64,000 nucleotides of DNA from assembly GCF_030065675.1 (NCBI RefSeq), contig NZ_JASJDK010000005.1, forward strand, positions 1-64,000, given 5' to 3'. Positions within the stretch are counted from its first letter, which is position 1, and every line of letters starts with the position of its first letter. Below, piece after piece: positions 28,919-38,114 of this stretch. The translations under genes and the position numbers were made by a program. Below the pieces are notes generated by a model. It did not search any database. It worked only from the letters and a program-made list of their open reading frames with translations, and was not told the origin of the DNA. Origin of the DNA: Mastigocoleus sp. MO_188.B34. GTDB lineage: Bacteria; Cyanobacteriota; Cyanobacteriia; Cyanobacteriales; Nostocaceae.

Positions 28919-29046
28919 GTGGACGATAGGAATTAGGATTCTAACGTAAGATTACCGTATGTATTGCGTGACAGGACACGTAATATAGGGAGCGGGAATT
29001 GGGAATTGAAACTTTATTTTCTATCTGTACAAGCACAGCAAGTATC

Positions 29047-29082
29047 AAGCTAGAGGCACAAAATCAATGTGCCCTCTTGGCT
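29047..29082. terminator. Terminator hairpin between aldo/keto reductase and exoD
   Basis: Arms AGCTAGAGGCACA and TGTGCCCTCTTGGCT pair imperfectly over about 13 bases around AAATCAA. Lies between two convergent genes and could serve either strand. There is no strong T-run. Confidence 0.55.
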
Positions 29083-29215
29083 AAATAGTATTAGCCATAA
29101 TTGTTAGAAAATTTTTTATTAGTTTTTTGTTTTCGTTTCCGATCCCCTATCCCCTATTTCAATATCAATCTCCCAATAGAGTTTCAATGGGAACGATCAA
29201 AATTTAGATCAATAT

Positions 29216-29845
29216 TTAACTAGCACCAAATATGAGTGCTTTAATTGCAGCGATCCCAGCTTCAACAGCTTTATAGCCAAAGATGAAAATTGAACTGGTT
29301 AAAGTTGCACCCATCAAACAAATAACTAAACCAATTAGACTAATAAAGCCATCATCTTCAAGTAAGCCAAAGCCAACAAAAAAAATACCAATTGCTGGTA
29401 GCGTGTTAGTTAAAGGAATAGGAATACACATAGAAATTGACATCAAAGCAATAGCAACGCCAATAATCAATCTTCCTGGGATAGTGGTACAAACATAAGG
29501 TAGACGAGGACGAGTTATGGCTTCAATTCTTTGCAACCAAGGAGTTCCTGCTTTAATAAACTTTTGTACTGTTTCCAGCTTCATTCGATGATTTGCCATC
29601 TTCTTGGGTAGCCAAGGTTTTTTACGACCGATAATGAATTGGATAGCAAGTATAAATATTAAGACACCAAAGGGAGCAGCATAACCTGGCGCAGGTAAGG
29701 GTAAAGCTGAAGGTAAAGCCAAAACAACGAACAAAAACCCAAAAACGCTGTCACCTGCTATTTGGAGAATATCTTCCAATGTCACGTAGTCAGGTCGTTT
29801 TTCTTCAAAAAAAAAGTGATTTAGTTCTTTAGAAAGTTTTGCCAT
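29216..29845 (-). CDS. Exopolysaccharide synthesis ExoD family membrane protein
   Basis: A 209-aa protein. The N-terminal soluble part (LEDILQIAGDSVFGFLFVVL) leads to the ExoD core ALPSALPLPAPGYAAPFGVL and then FIIGRKKPWLPKK. Three to four further hydrophobic segments follow, with the second conserved block IPLTNTLPAIGIFFVGFGLL. In Rhizobium ExoD affects exopolysaccharide production and alkali tolerance; the biochemical role is unknown. Monocistronic. Normal length for the family. Confidence 0.88.
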   Translation of the reverse strand: MAKLSKELNHFFFEEKRPDYVTLEDILQIAGDSVFGFLFVVLALPSALPLPAPGYAAPFGVLIFILAIQFIIGRKKPWLPKKMANHRMKLETVQKFIKAGTPWLQRIEAITRPRLPYVCTTIPGRLIIGVAIALMSISMCIPIPLTNTLPAIGIFFVGFGLLEDDGFISLIGLVICLMGATLTSSIFIFGYKAVEAGIAAIKALIFGAS

Positions 29846-30024
29846 AGTATTAGTACCATAGTATTAAGTGCTATAAATTCAAGTTTTAATTCAAGGCTTT
29901 GAAAAAGACTTAAAATTTTTTAGTCCTAAAAATCTTACAATTACTACATATAAAAAAGTTAGTAGATCCACTACAAACTAAATACAGCACGAGCTTACAC
30001 TATACCGAAGATTTTGTTGTTTTC

Positions 30025-30807
30025 ATGTCAAGATATTGCAGAGTATTAAAATTATTTTGGGGTGCGGCTTTAGCTGCAGAGATGGAATATCGGGTTAATT
30101 TCCTTTTGGCTGTACTCAGTAGTTTAGGTAATCTTGCTGGCAGTATATTTGGTTTATTCTTGTTTTACCGCAAAGGATATAACTTTACTGGCTGGAATTG
30201 GGACTCAGCATTAATCGTTGTAGGGATTTTTACCTTACTGCAGGGATTTAGTGCAATCTTTTTAGCACCTAATCTTAACCGCATCGTTCGCCATGTTCAG
30301 GAAGGAACTCTTGATTTTATCTTATTGAAGCCAATCCGTTCTCAGTTTTGGTTATCTACTAACAATATTTCGGTTTGGGGAATACCAGATTTAGTTTTCG
30401 GTTTAATTATTATTGGGTATGCGGGTAGTCGTTTGGGATTGGGAATCGGTAACTATCTATTAGGTCTGATCCCAGTTGTTTTTGGTTTAGTTGTGCTTTA
30501 TAGCTTGTGGTTTATTCTGGGAGCAACCAGCGTTTGGTTTGTCAAAATCTATAATGCAACTGAAGTCTTACGGGGATTGCTAGAAGCTGGACGTTATCCG
30601 ATGGTTGCATACCCCGCAACTTTTAGATTGTTCTTCACCTTTGTTGTTCCAGTAGCATTTTTAACTACAGTTCCCGCTCAAACCATGTTGGGTCAAGGAG
30701 AAGTTACTTGGGTCATTGGTGCTGGAATACTGGCGTTACTGTTGTTTTTGATTTCTACTTGGTTTTGGCGCTTTGCTTTGCGTTTCTACACTAGTGCTTC
30801 AAGTTGA
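30025..30807 (+). CDS. ABC-2 type transporter permease
   Basis: A 260-aa integral membrane protein with six likely helices. It belongs to the DUF990/ABC-2 group: an early EYRVNFLLAVLSSLGNLAGS helix, the LNRIVRHVQEGTLDFILLKP block, then SVWFVKIYNATEVLRGLLEA and VPVAFLTTVPAQ. Such proteins pair with a second permease and an ATPase (for example daunorubicin-type or multidrug exporters), but no ATPase gene is adjacent here, so partners must be elsewhere. ATG 30025 opens directly before the amphipathic start of helix 1. An STRR array begins a few bases past the stop. Confidence 0.85.
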   Translation: MSRYCRVLKLFWGAALAAEMEYRVNFLLAVLSSLGNLAGSIFGLFLFYRKGYNFTGWNWDSALIVVGIFTLLQGFSAIFLAPNLNRIVRHVQEGTLDFILLKPIRSQFWLSTNNISVWGIPDLVFGLIIIGYAGSRLGLGIGNYLLGLIPVVFGLVVLYSLWFILGATSVWFVKIYNATEVLRGLLEAGRYPMVAYPATFRLFFTFVVPVAFLTTVPAQTMLGQGEVTWVIGAGILALLLFLISTWFWRFALRFYTSASS

Positions 30808-31276
30808 TATGTCAGTCAGCAGTTAACAGTTAACAGTTTATGGCTAACGCCACGCCCTTGCGGGCTACAGTTAATGCCCTATAGCTGCCCTACCTGCGAC
30901 TCCGCTAACAATTATCAGCTATTACCCATTACCAATTACCCATTACAAAGAAGAATACCTCAATGCATCCCTCTATTATGCAACGCCAAAAATATATATA
31001 ACCGATCCCAAATCATTCCTATAATTAATTTTAGTTAGCTTCACTCTCATTTAAAAATTATAGATATAGTTCCTTCCCACAATACAAATACTCTTTCAAT
31101 AACATCTTTTGTTAATGAAAATTGATTGATTTTGAACGTTCGGTGTTAATTATAAAGTTCTTCATGTACTTATAAAAATTGAACGTATTAATGTATCTAT
31201 TAAACACTTTTTTAAAATTTATCTGGCTTTATACTGAGACGCAGAAGCAAGAATAACTCTACATCGGATATAACCC
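30808..31276. other. Intergenic (469 bases) with a composite repeat
   Basis: Starts with CAGTTAA-type STRR units (30813-30835) directly after the permease stop. The array contains the GC-rich palindromic element at 30836-30872. The rest is AT-rich without a gene. Confidence 0.65.
30836..30872. repeat. GC-rich element (TAACGCCACGCCC class) inside an STRR array
   Basis: Reads TATGGCTAACGCCACGCCCT then TGCGGGCTACAGTTAA. GCCC and GGGC can form a small hairpin. A second copy is at 36358-36390 and a shorter relative at 36444-36470, all inside CAGTTAA/GTTAACT arrays. Confidence 0.75.
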
Positions 31277-32164
31277 ATGAGTCAAAGTTATCTGGAAATT
31301 GCCAAACAAGGAAAAAATGCTTCGTGGCGCTACTTCCTAGGAATATTGGTGATTTTCTTTTGTTGGATTTTTATTGGTACAATCGCTACATTAATATCCT
31401 TTAGGTTAGTTGTTGGAGACCTTTCAACATTACAAGAGTTTCTGAAAACTCGTTCGGCAATTAATTACATAATTCAAAATATTAATTTCATTTTCTTTGC
31501 AATTGGAATATTCTTAACTGTTAGGTTTCTACACGAACGTAAATTTCTCACATTAGTAAGTGCGGAAGCTAAGATCAATTTTCGGCGCTTATTGGTTGGG
31601 TTTGGAGCTTGGTTTTTGATTCTTGCTTCCATAACAGTTATCGGTTTTGTTGTAGAACCAGAAAACTTTGAATTTGCTTTTCAACCTTCTCAGTGGCTGA
31701 TTCTATTACCTTTTGCATTAATACTCACTCCAATTCAAACTTCTACTGAAGAATTATTTTTTCGCGGCTATTTAATTCAAGGCTTAAGTTTAATTACTAA
31801 AAAACCATTGATAATTATGTTTATCAATGGCATTTTATTTATGCTTCCCCATTTACCAAACCCAGAAATCCAGAGGGGTCCAGTTTGGGTTGCTCTTTAC
31901 TTTTTTGCTTTTGGGGTATTCTGTTCCTTTGTCACCCTCAAAGATAATTGCTTGGAATTGGCTTTAGGTATTCACGCAGCAAATAATCTTTTGCATATAT
32001 TTATCACCACCAAGGATTCGGCTCTACCCGTACCAGCTATTTGGTTTGTAAAAGAAACAGCTAATCCTCAGTGGTTAATATTTTGGTTTTTAATCGAAAG
32101 TGCTTTATTTTACTTAATTGCTTTTGGTGTGACAAGAGAGAACACAAGTCTTAAAAATAGTTAG
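31277..32164 (+). CDS. CPBP family intramembrane glutamic endopeptidase
   Basis: A 295-aa membrane protein with about eight hydrophobic segments. The catalytic motif TSTEELFFRGYLIQG (EE..R, about 155-169), the second block FINGILFMLPHL, and the third GIHAANNLLHIF fit CPBP/Abi (CAAX and bacteriocin-processing enzyme) proteins. All key Glu and His residues are present, so it is probably active. Natural substrates are unknown; in bacteria such proteases often work on prenylated proteins or in peptide self-immunity, but no bacteriocin gene is adjacent. Monocistronic. Confidence 0.9.
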   Translation: MSQSYLEIAKQGKNASWRYFLGILVIFFCWIFIGTIATLISFRLVVGDLSTLQEFLKTRSAINYIIQNINFIFFAIGIFLTVRFLHERKFLTLVSAEAKINFRRLLVGFGAWFLILASITVIGFVVEPENFEFAFQPSQWLILLPFALILTPIQTSTEELFFRGYLIQGLSLITKKPLIIMFINGILFMLPHLPNPEIQRGPVWVALYFFAFGVFCSFVTLKDNCLELALGIHAANNLLHIFITTKDSALPVPAIWFVKETANPQWLIFWFLIESALFYLIAFGVTRENTSLKNS

Positions 32165-32679
32165 GAAGTACGATTTTAAATACTTGGCATAATATTTAAT
32201 AAATGAAAATAAAGCAAATAGCATCGTAATAGACATAATATTTCCGGTAAACTTAATTTATAGGGACTTTGGAACAGGAGAAAAGAGTGGTGCTGACTCT
32301 TCGTGTAAATATTAACTAAATTATTACTATCCCATACTGACAGCAAACAATTGTCAGTTAACAGTTAACATCACAGAAAAATAACCTTCATTATCAACCC
32401 CAATACCTATTTAATAATGTCCACTGTTAGCTATTTCTGCATGGTGGAACATCATAAACTGTCAACTGGTAACCAGTATCTGTTAGCAGATGCTTTCATC
32501 TTGATGGATATTTGATGAAGCGTATAAGCGTTAACTGTTAATTCTTTGCATTCACGATAGCACATTGCATGATACCTAGTAACAGTTAACTGTTAACTGG
32601 TAACTGTTAACTGGTAACTGAAAAAGAGGGGCTTAACTGCGAAATCCAAGAAAACTGCAAGTAAGGATTCCTAATTCCT
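32165..32679. other. Intergenic (515 bases) with STRR blocks
   Basis: Two clusters of CAGTTAACTGTTAAC-type repeats (around 32340-32370 and 32578-32620). Between them no gene is seen. The SnoaL-like gene starts 60 bases after the second cluster. Confidence 0.65.
32578..32620. repeat. STRR array (GTTAACTGGTAACT type)
   Basis: About six heptamers of the TAACTGT/TAACTGG class in tandem, a repeat family found throughout the window. Confidence 0.85.
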
Positions 32680-33474
32680 ATGACTACAACACAGAATAAC
32701 GAACTTCCAGTTTGGGTACAAGATAGAGATAAGGCGATCGCACATAGTACAAATGACCAATGGCGAGATGGAAAAATTCCAGACTATACAGAATCCAAGA
32801 TTGGACTCGCAGCAGAAAGCACTTGTAATCATGTGGAAGGCTCCCTAGAAGCGATCGTCCAAAATTTGGTACGAACCTTTGAGATGGAAGTTTCCTTTAA
32901 AACTAATCCCGAACAATGGTTATCGGTGGTTAGGGAACGTTTTCGAATGAGTAGTAATGGCAGTAAGGAATATACTGCTGACGATGTTGTCAAGGGCGGA
33001 ACTTACAATTTATTTATTGGCGATACCGATGCATATAAGGCTTCTGAAGAAACTTTTGAATCTTCTGGAAGACTTTTTCGTACCGCATTTCCTAAAGGTT
33101 TCCTATGGGAAGTATTAGAAGTTTACTCTGGACCGCCCAATATTGCATTTAAATGGCGACATTGGGGAACATTTATTGGGTCATATAAAGACTATAGTCC
33201 TACAGGAGAAACTATAGAGATAATTGGTATGAGCGTTGCACGGGTAACTGAAGACCTTAAAATCTCGGCGGTGGAACATTATTTCGATAACACCCAGTTT
33301 TTCGCCAAGCTAACATCTCTTGGGGATGGAGGAAATGAGAAACAAACAGAGAATTCTTTATGGGGTTTTTTCCGGAAGCTTTGGAGAAGAAGTGAAGAAC
33401 CAACTGTCAGGGTACAAGAAAATTTCACGCAACAAACAGAAGTAAGTGCTTGCCCCTTTCATTTTCGATGGTAG
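32680..33474 (+). CDS. SnoaL-like (NTF2-fold) protein
   Basis: A 264-aa soluble protein. The middle part (about 50-210) is a cone-shaped NTF2/SnoaL-type fold by pattern: SLEAIVQNLVRTFEMEVSFK, then FKWRHWGTFIGSYKDYSPTG and the late AVEHYFDNTQFFAKL. SnoaL proteins are ester cyclases or small-molecule binders. Here the conserved HWG and the His in VEHYFD could be functional residues, but the reaction is not known. The C-terminus ends in ACPFHFRW, a Cys-Pro dipeptide in a tail of about 20 residues after a basic stretch (FRKLWRRSEE). This tail is not part of the core domain. Monocistronic. Confidence 0.7.
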   Translation: MTTTQNNELPVWVQDRDKAIAHSTNDQWRDGKIPDYTESKIGLAAESTCNHVEGSLEAIVQNLVRTFEMEVSFKTNPEQWLSVVRERFRMSSNGSKEYTADDVVKGGTYNLFIGDTDAYKASEETFESSGRLFRTAFPKGFLWEVLEVYSGPPNIAFKWRHWGTFIGSYKDYSPTGETIEIIGMSVARVTEDLKISAVEHYFDNTQFFAKLTSLGDGGNEKQTENSLWGFFRKLWRRSEEPTVRVQENFTQQTEVSACPFHFRW

Positions 33475-33566
33475 TGTTTTAAGTTAAGAGATCCGCCAAG
33501 ACATGACCAAAATTACAATTATGAGATAGTCATGTCTTGGTACTCGTACACAAATTAAGGGTGACA

Positions 33567-33896
33567 ATGCAAATATATTATTACGTCTTGGCTTCCCAAC
33601 ACTTTTTGTTAGAAGAAGAGCCATTAGAAGAAGTTCTTCGGGAGCGTACCCGCTACTATCACGAGCAGGAAAAAGAGATTGATTTTTGGTTGGTAAAACA
33701 ACCAGCTTTTCTCGAAGCACCTCAAATGGAAGCAATCAAAGCTAAATGTCCTCAACCAGCTGTAGCAATTGTTTCGACAGATTCTCAGTTTATTACTTGG
33801 TTGAAACTACGACTGGAGTATGTAATTACAGGTGAATTCCAAGCTCCCTCTTCCGAAATTCCCGATCCGATAGCATCTCTTGCTAGTGTGTCCTAA
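33567..33896 (+). CDS. ycf54: Ycf54 homologue, Mg-protoporphyrin IX monomethyl ester cyclase accessory protein
   Basis: Start set at ATG 33567 (MQIYYYVLASQHFLLEEEPL), giving 109 aa; a longer reading from TTG 33537 adds 10 residues. The sequence matches Ycf54 closely: EEVLRERTRYYHEQEKEIDF, AFLEAPQMEAIKAKCPQPAV and STDSQFITWLKLRLEYVITG. Ycf54 is needed for assembly and activity of the aerobic MgPME cyclase (isocyclic ring of chlorophyll). The tail after residue 95 is variable. Its terminator is 25 bases past the stop. No other chlorophyll gene is adjacent. Confidence 0.92.
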   Translation: MQIYYYVLASQHFLLEEEPLEEVLRERTRYYHEQEKEIDFWLVKQPAFLEAPQMEAIKAKCPQPAVAIVSTDSQFITWLKLRLEYVITGEFQAPSSEIPDPIASLASVS

Positions 33897-33920
33897 TACT
33901 AGTGTGTCCTAATAAAAGTA

Positions 33921-33945
33921 AGCCGCCCCCAAGGCGGTTCTTTAA
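33921..33945 (+). terminator. Terminator of ycf54
   Basis: AGCCGCC, loop CCCAA, GGCGGTT, then CTTTAACT. A short, GC-rich 7-bp stem. A 15-base direct repeat (CTAGTGTGTCCTAAT) covering the stop codon occurs twice just before it, at about 33884 and 33899. Confidence 0.8.
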
Positions 33946-34050
33946 CTCTAATATCTGTTGTTTAGTACTTATTGCTATAGATGCAACAGAAATTTTTAAA
34001 AATTGTATTTTATTAGTGTTAAACGTGGTGTTTTAGGAGAGAAGATTAAG

Positions 34051-34710
34051 ATGCGTTTGACTGTATCCCCAAAATGGCAAACTATACCGATAGCTTTAGC
34101 AGTATCACTATGCAGTGGTACTGTCGGTTTTGTCAATATGACAACTACCCTTGCGACGGAAAAAATTCCCGTATGTCGGGGTCCCAGAGCTGGTGAATAT
34201 CTTTTACTTGTGAGCAGTCCCACAAAAGATAACCGCACTCAGTTACGTCAAGTTTTACCCCCACAACTCAAGTTAAATGTTTGTAAATACCTCAGTGGAA
34301 CCGTAACGCGAATTGGGGGATTTACTAGGATTGATGATGCTAATCGCTGGGCAAGGTATATCCGTGATTCAGCTGGCTTAAATGCAACAATTACAACTAG
34401 ACCAGGAAATAGGATAGCTCGCACAGCAACGAAGAAGGTAAGTTATAAACCTCGACAGTTAGGGGAAGGTTTTGCTGTATTGGTAGATTACCGAAACCGT
34501 CCCCAAATCGCATCCAGTGTCAGAAAGTTAATTAAAAGTGATGTCGGTTTCGTTTCCTACGGACAGCGTCCTTACCTATTAGCAGCTTATACTAACGAGC
34601 AGAAGGAAGCATACTCAACTCTACAAAAACTTAGCGATAAAGGTTACTTTGCTATTATTGCCGATAGCAGAAAAGTGATGTTGTTACGTCCTGCAGTAAG
34701 ACTGCCGTAA
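34051..34710 (+). CDS. Exported protein of unknown function
   Basis: Start set at ATG 34051 (MRLTVSPKWQTIPIALAVSL), preceded by AGGAGAGAAG. The first residues form a signal peptide, so the protein (219 aa) is probably periplasmic. Two repeated domains of about 70 residues can be seen (RAGEYLLLVSSPTKDNRTQL and EGFAVLVDYRNRPQIASSVR), each followed by a GxxYxx-type strand (GGFTRIDDANRWARYIRDSA in the first), which suggests SPOR-like peptidoglycan-binding folds. This is an inference from pattern alone. It ends 48 bases before a bidirectional terminator. Confidence 0.7.
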   Translation: MRLTVSPKWQTIPIALAVSLCSGTVGFVNMTTTLATEKIPVCRGPRAGEYLLLVSSPTKDNRTQLRQVLPPQLKLNVCKYLSGTVTRIGGFTRIDDANRWARYIRDSAGLNATITTRPGNRIARTATKKVSYKPRQLGEGFAVLVDYRNRPQIASSVRKLIKSDVGFVSYGQRPYLLAAYTNEQKEAYSTLQKLSDKGYFAIIADSRKVMLLRPAVRLP

Positions 34711-34757
34711 TTGAGTTAAGATTTACTGAGCTTATATATAAATCCAAACAAAATTTA

Positions 34758-34784
34758 AGCGGAGCAAAACAAGGGTGCTCCGCT
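34758..34784. terminator. Bidirectional terminator
   Basis: AGCGGAGCA pairs perfectly with TGCTCCGCT (9 bp) around a 9-base loop, between the exported protein (plus) and the PAP2-like gene (minus). The minus-strand transcript has a T-rich downstream stretch. Confidence 0.8.
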
Positions 34785-34790
34785 CGTAGT

Positions 34791-35255
34791 TTAAGGACTA
34801 ATATAAGCAAATCTCGCCAACCAGGAAATAGTAATACCCAAAGCCGAACCAGCTATCACCTGGAAAGGTGTATGTCCTAATAGTTCTTTCAGGCGATCGC
34901 CTGCAATGTCTGGGTGTTCCTGAAATAACTCATCTATCATTTGATTTAGAATGCGTGCTTGCTTTCCAGCTGCTTGACGAACTCCAGCAGCATCGTACAT
35001 GACGATAATGGCAAATACTGTTGCGAGTGCAAAATCCGGCGTAGCCCAACCAAGTGACTGTCCTACACCGGTAGCGAGAGCAGTTACTAAAGCCGAATGG
35101 GCGCTAGGCATACCCCCGGTATTCACTAAAACACTTGCACTAACTTTGCCATTTCTAATTAGCTCGATTAACAGCTTCAATATTTGAGCAGTCACACAAG
35201 CTAACAAAGCAACCAGCAGCACACGGTTGTCTAGGATGTCGCCTATGTCTTGCAT
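34791..35255 (-). CDS. Divergent PAP2 family membrane protein
   Basis: A 154-aa protein with about four hydrophobic segments. The N-terminus DNRVLLVALLACVTAQILKL, the GGMPSAHSALVTALATG block (family motif with Ser-Ala-His) and VMYDAAGVRQAAGKQA fit the DUF212/divergent PAP2 group, related to acid phosphatases/vanadium haloperoxidases. The usual PAP2 triad is only partly present. It is next to crtE and folD on the same strand, but 91 bp away. A role in lipid metabolism is only inferred. Confidence 0.88.
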   Translation of the reverse strand: MQDIGDILDNRVLLVALLACVTAQILKLLIELIRNGKVSASVLVNTGGMPSAHSALVTALATGVGQSLGWATPDFALATVFAIIVMYDAAGVRQAAGKQARILNQMIDELFQEHPDIAGDRLKELLGHTPFQVIAGSALGITISWLARFAYISP

Positions 35256-35346
35256 GGTATTTTGGTTAGGTTTGTTTATATTAGCAGCGGTTGTGTGTAT
35301 TAGAAAGTATTTTATGTAACCTCAAGTCCCAAAATTCCGCGTTCGA

Positions 35347-36273
35347 CTAGTGCTTGCGAGCAGTTATGTAATTAGCTACTCCAATTAAAGGATTAGCTTT
35401 TTCTCCGTAGGATTCTAATTCTTCACAGGCTTCTTGGATCAGCTTTTGAGCTTTCAGACGAGATTCTTCTAATCCCCATATACTAGGATAAGTAACTTTT
35501 TGCGCAGCAATATCTTTGCCTGCAGTTTTACCTAATTCTTCTTGGGTGGCAGTAATATCAAGAATGTCATCAACAATTTGAAATGCCAGCCCAATATTTT
35601 TAGCATAGCGAGATAAACGCTGTAAATCTACGGGTGATGCATCGGCTAAAATAGCACCAGAGACTACGCAGGCTTCGAGAAGAGCGGCGGTTTTATGATT
35701 GTGAATAAAATTTAGTGTATCGATGGAAACGTCTGATTTACCTTCTGATTCTAAATCTACAATTTGTCCGCCTACCAAGCCTGCAGCACCTACCGCCCTT
35801 CCTAGATGAGTAATTACCCGTAAAACTCGATCTGCTGCCACATTCTTAGTTTGGGAAGCAATATACTCAAAGGCATAGGTTAATAAAGCGTCTCCAGCTA
35901 AAATGGCAACATCTTCACCGTAAACCTTGTGATTAGTGAGTTTACCGCGACGATAATCATCATTATCCATCGCCGGTAAATCATCATGAATCAAAGACAT
36001 TGTATGAATCATTTCTAAAGCACAAGCGGTGGGAATCGCCATTTCAATGTTTCCACCTGTCATTTCACAGGTTGCTAAACAAAGAATGGGACGCAGGCGT
36101 TTACCTCCAGCTAACAGCGAATAGCGCATAGCTTCATAAATTTTTTCTGGGTAAACCACTGGAATTGATTTTTCCAAGGCTTCTTCACAAAGCTGTTTGC
36201 GTTGTTTTAGATATATCGATAAATCAAATTCTGTTTTCGAGTCAATTCTTCGAAGGTTATCCGCTGCTACCAT
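35347..36273 (-). CDS. crtE: Geranylgeranyl diphosphate synthase / polyprenyl synthetase
   Basis: A 308-aa cytoplasmic enzyme with the trans-prenyltransferase fold. The first Asp-rich motif is [14 protein letters not shown] (about 97-110), and the second [15 protein letters not shown] (about 236-250). It makes C20 (or C15) diphosphates for carotenoids, phytol and quinones. The motif form DDxxxxD identifies the short-chain class; product length is not certain. It is on the minus strand between the PAP2-like gene and folD. ATG 36273 gives the normal length. Confidence 0.93.
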   Translation of the reverse strand: MVAADNLRRIDSKTEFDLSIYLKQRKQLCEEALEKSIPVVYPEKIYEAMRYSLLAGGKRLRPILCLATCEMTGGNIEMAIPTACALEMIHTMSLIHDDLPAMDNDDYRRGKLTNHKVYGEDVAILAGDALLTYAFEYIASQTKNVAADRVLRVITHLGRAVGAAGLVGGQIVDLESEGKSDVSIDTLNFIHNHKTAALLEACVVSGAILADASPVDLQRLSRYAKNIGLAFQIVDDILDITATQEELGKTAGKDIAAQKVTYPSIWGLEESRLKAQKLIQEACEELESYGEKANPLIGVANYITARKH

Positions 36274-36357
36274 TCTGACATTCCTTGGTTTTTGGTCATT
36301 TACGTCACAATTTTATAGGTGTTTGGAGCTGTAAATTCAGTTATCAGTTGTTAGTTT

Positions 36358-36390
36358 ATGGCTAACGCCACGCCCTTACGGGCTAAAGTT
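36358..36390. repeat. GC-rich element (TAACGCCACGCCC class), second copy
   Basis: Matches the copy at 30836-30872 except TTGCGGG reads TTACGGG. Embedded in a CAGTTATCAGTT-type array upstream of crtE and downstream of folD. Confidence 0.75.
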
Positions 36391-36402
36391 ATCAGTTATT
36401 TG

Positions 36403-36489
36403 ATTATTATTAACAGTTAACTGTTAACTGTTAACTGTTCACTGTATGGCTAGCGCCACGCTCCGCTAACACTGTTCACTGTCAACTGT
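36403..36489. repeat. STRR array overlapping the 3' end of folD
   Basis: TAACAGT/GTTAACT/GTTCACT/CAGTTGAC heptamers, interrupted by a GGCTAGCGCCACGCTCCGCT element at 36444-36470. The part 36466-36489 encodes the last seven residues and stop of FolD. Confidence 0.85.
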
Positions 36490-37353
36490 CCTAGAATAGC
36501 TAGAAACTGTGTTTTGCAATAACATTGCCACAGTCATTGGTCCAACACCTCCAGGGACGGGGGTGATATAAGAAGCTACTCCTTGAATAGACTGAAAGTC
36601 AACATCTCCTACTAACCGACTTTTGCCGTTAGTATCAGTGACGCGGTTTATCCCCACATCTACCACAACTGCGTCCCTATTAACCATTTCTGCATTAATT
36701 AGTTGGGGACGTCCTACTGCAGCAATGAGGATATCGGCTTCTTTAGTAATAGCTTTGAGGTCTTTAGTGTGAGAATGTGCTATGGTCACTGTTGCATTTG
36801 CTTCTAGCAGCATTAATGCTAGTGGCTTTCCCACTAAAATACTGCGCCCAACTACTATCGCTTTTTTCCCCGTGACAGGAATAGAATATTCATCTAAAAG
36901 ACGCATGACTCCCGCAGGAGTACAACTACGTAAACCTGGTTCTCCTCGCACAAGTTTCCCTAAATTTACAGGATGTAGCCCATCAGCATCTTTTTCGGGC
37001 ATAATTTGGTGTAACAGCGCTACCGAATCTAAATGCTTGGGTAATGGTAGCTGTACTAGAATGCCATCTACCCGCTGATCTTGATTGAGTTCTTGGATAA
37101 CAGTTTCTAATTCTGCTTGAGTTGTTTCTTTAGGAAAATGTCTATTAAAAGAAGCAATCCCAACTTTTGCGCAAGCTTTTTCTTTGTTACGGACGTAAGC
37201 TGCAGAAGCAGGATTATCCCCTACCATTAATACTGCTAAGCCAGGAGGACGACCAATTTTGGGTTGTAATTGAGAAATTTCAGTAATAAGCTCTTGGTGA
37301 ATCTTAGCGGCTAATGCTTTACCATCAAGCAATTTCGCTGTTTGTGTTTCCAT
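36466..37353 (-). CDS. folD: Bifunctional methylenetetrahydrofolate dehydrogenase/cyclohydrolase
   Basis: A 295-aa protein. It has [20 protein letters not shown] with the YxxxK lysine pair ([14 protein letters not shown]), [15 protein letters not shown], and the NADP-binding [20 protein letters not shown]. The last block [12 protein letters not shown] is typical. It interconverts one-carbon units in the cytoplasm. The final residues RTVDSEQC do not resemble FolD tails and are translated from the heptamer array at its 3' end. Normal length otherwise. ATG 37353 is directly before [11 protein letters not shown]. Confidence 0.95.
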   Translation of the reverse strand: METQTAKLLDGKALAAKIHQELITEISQLQPKIGRPPGLAVLMVGDNPASAAYVRNKEKACAKVGIASFNRHFPKETTQAELETVIQELNQDQRVDGILVQLPLPKHLDSVALLHQIMPEKDADGLHPVNLGKLVRGEPGLRSCTPAGVMRLLDEYSIPVTGKKAIVVGRSILVGKPLALMLLEANATVTIAHSHTKDLKAITKEADILIAAVGRPQLINAEMVNRDAVVVDVGINRVTDTNGKSRLVGDVDFQSIQGVASYITPVPGGVGPMTVAMLLQNTVSSYSRTVDSEQC

Positions 37354-38114
37354 GTTCGGTTTCCATTGTCTTGTCGAGGTTTGACTTTCAGTAAATAGGT
37401 TTTATGCAAATCATGGGACTAAAATAAGTAGATCAGCATTTGTGGCGTTGTTATAACCTGCATGCAACAGTTTACGCTTCAATAACGTTTGCTAACAGGT
37501 GTTGCAACATTTATTTTCCGATGGCTCAGAATAATCTTATGTGTATTGAAGTTATGGTGTAAGTTTCAACCGAAAAATTATTCTATATCATGATTCCGAG
37601 CCTAAGAGGATGTGTGACAAGTATGTTTTGTGACCAAAAATCATTATGGAGATCCCCCCAACCCCATTAAAAAGGGGGCAAAAGTCCCCCAACACATTGG
37701 AAGCACTGCGTGAACCAGAGATTTAGGGTAATTTAGGATATTTCGGGTAAATAATATGGTTTTCCAAACATACTCTAATATTTTATGGCTTGTGCCAAAA
37801 GTCAATTTCACAAAATCAATTTCACAAAATCAATTTCACAAAATCAATTTCACAAAAATAGTAATTTATAGTTTCGGTATTCCCAGGTAGCTTATTGATT
37901 ATATTTGTTGAAATTAGCCAAAAAATAGCTTGAAATTACAAATATTTGGTATGACAAATATTTCATTGAAATAAAAATCTTCTATATTTTGATATTTCTG
38001 AGTCTGAATTTTCTTCATTTCAGATTTTTTCTGGTAATAATGGTAACTAAAAAGTCCAGTTGATTTAGTAACAAAAAAGTACTAGGGGACAATTTTCCTG
38101 TTCTTGGGGATGTT
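37354..38114. other. Intergenic (761 bases) with two repeat types
   Basis: Includes a GATCCCCCCAACCCC... AAAAAGGGGGC inverted repeat (about 37650-37680), which resembles common cyanobacterial small inverted repeats, and the 14-bp tandem at 37802. No gene is seen. Confidence 0.6.
37802..37857. repeat. Four 14-bp tandem repeats (TCAATTTCACAAAA)
   Basis: Four exact head-to-tail copies of a 14-base unit. Located about 260 bases upstream of the lipoprotein gene. Copy number is likely to vary between strains. Confidence 0.95.

Noticed and set aside
37802-37857. CRISPR array
   Set aside because: Units are 14 bp with no spacers; the repeats are head to tail. The same applies to the 58209 array.
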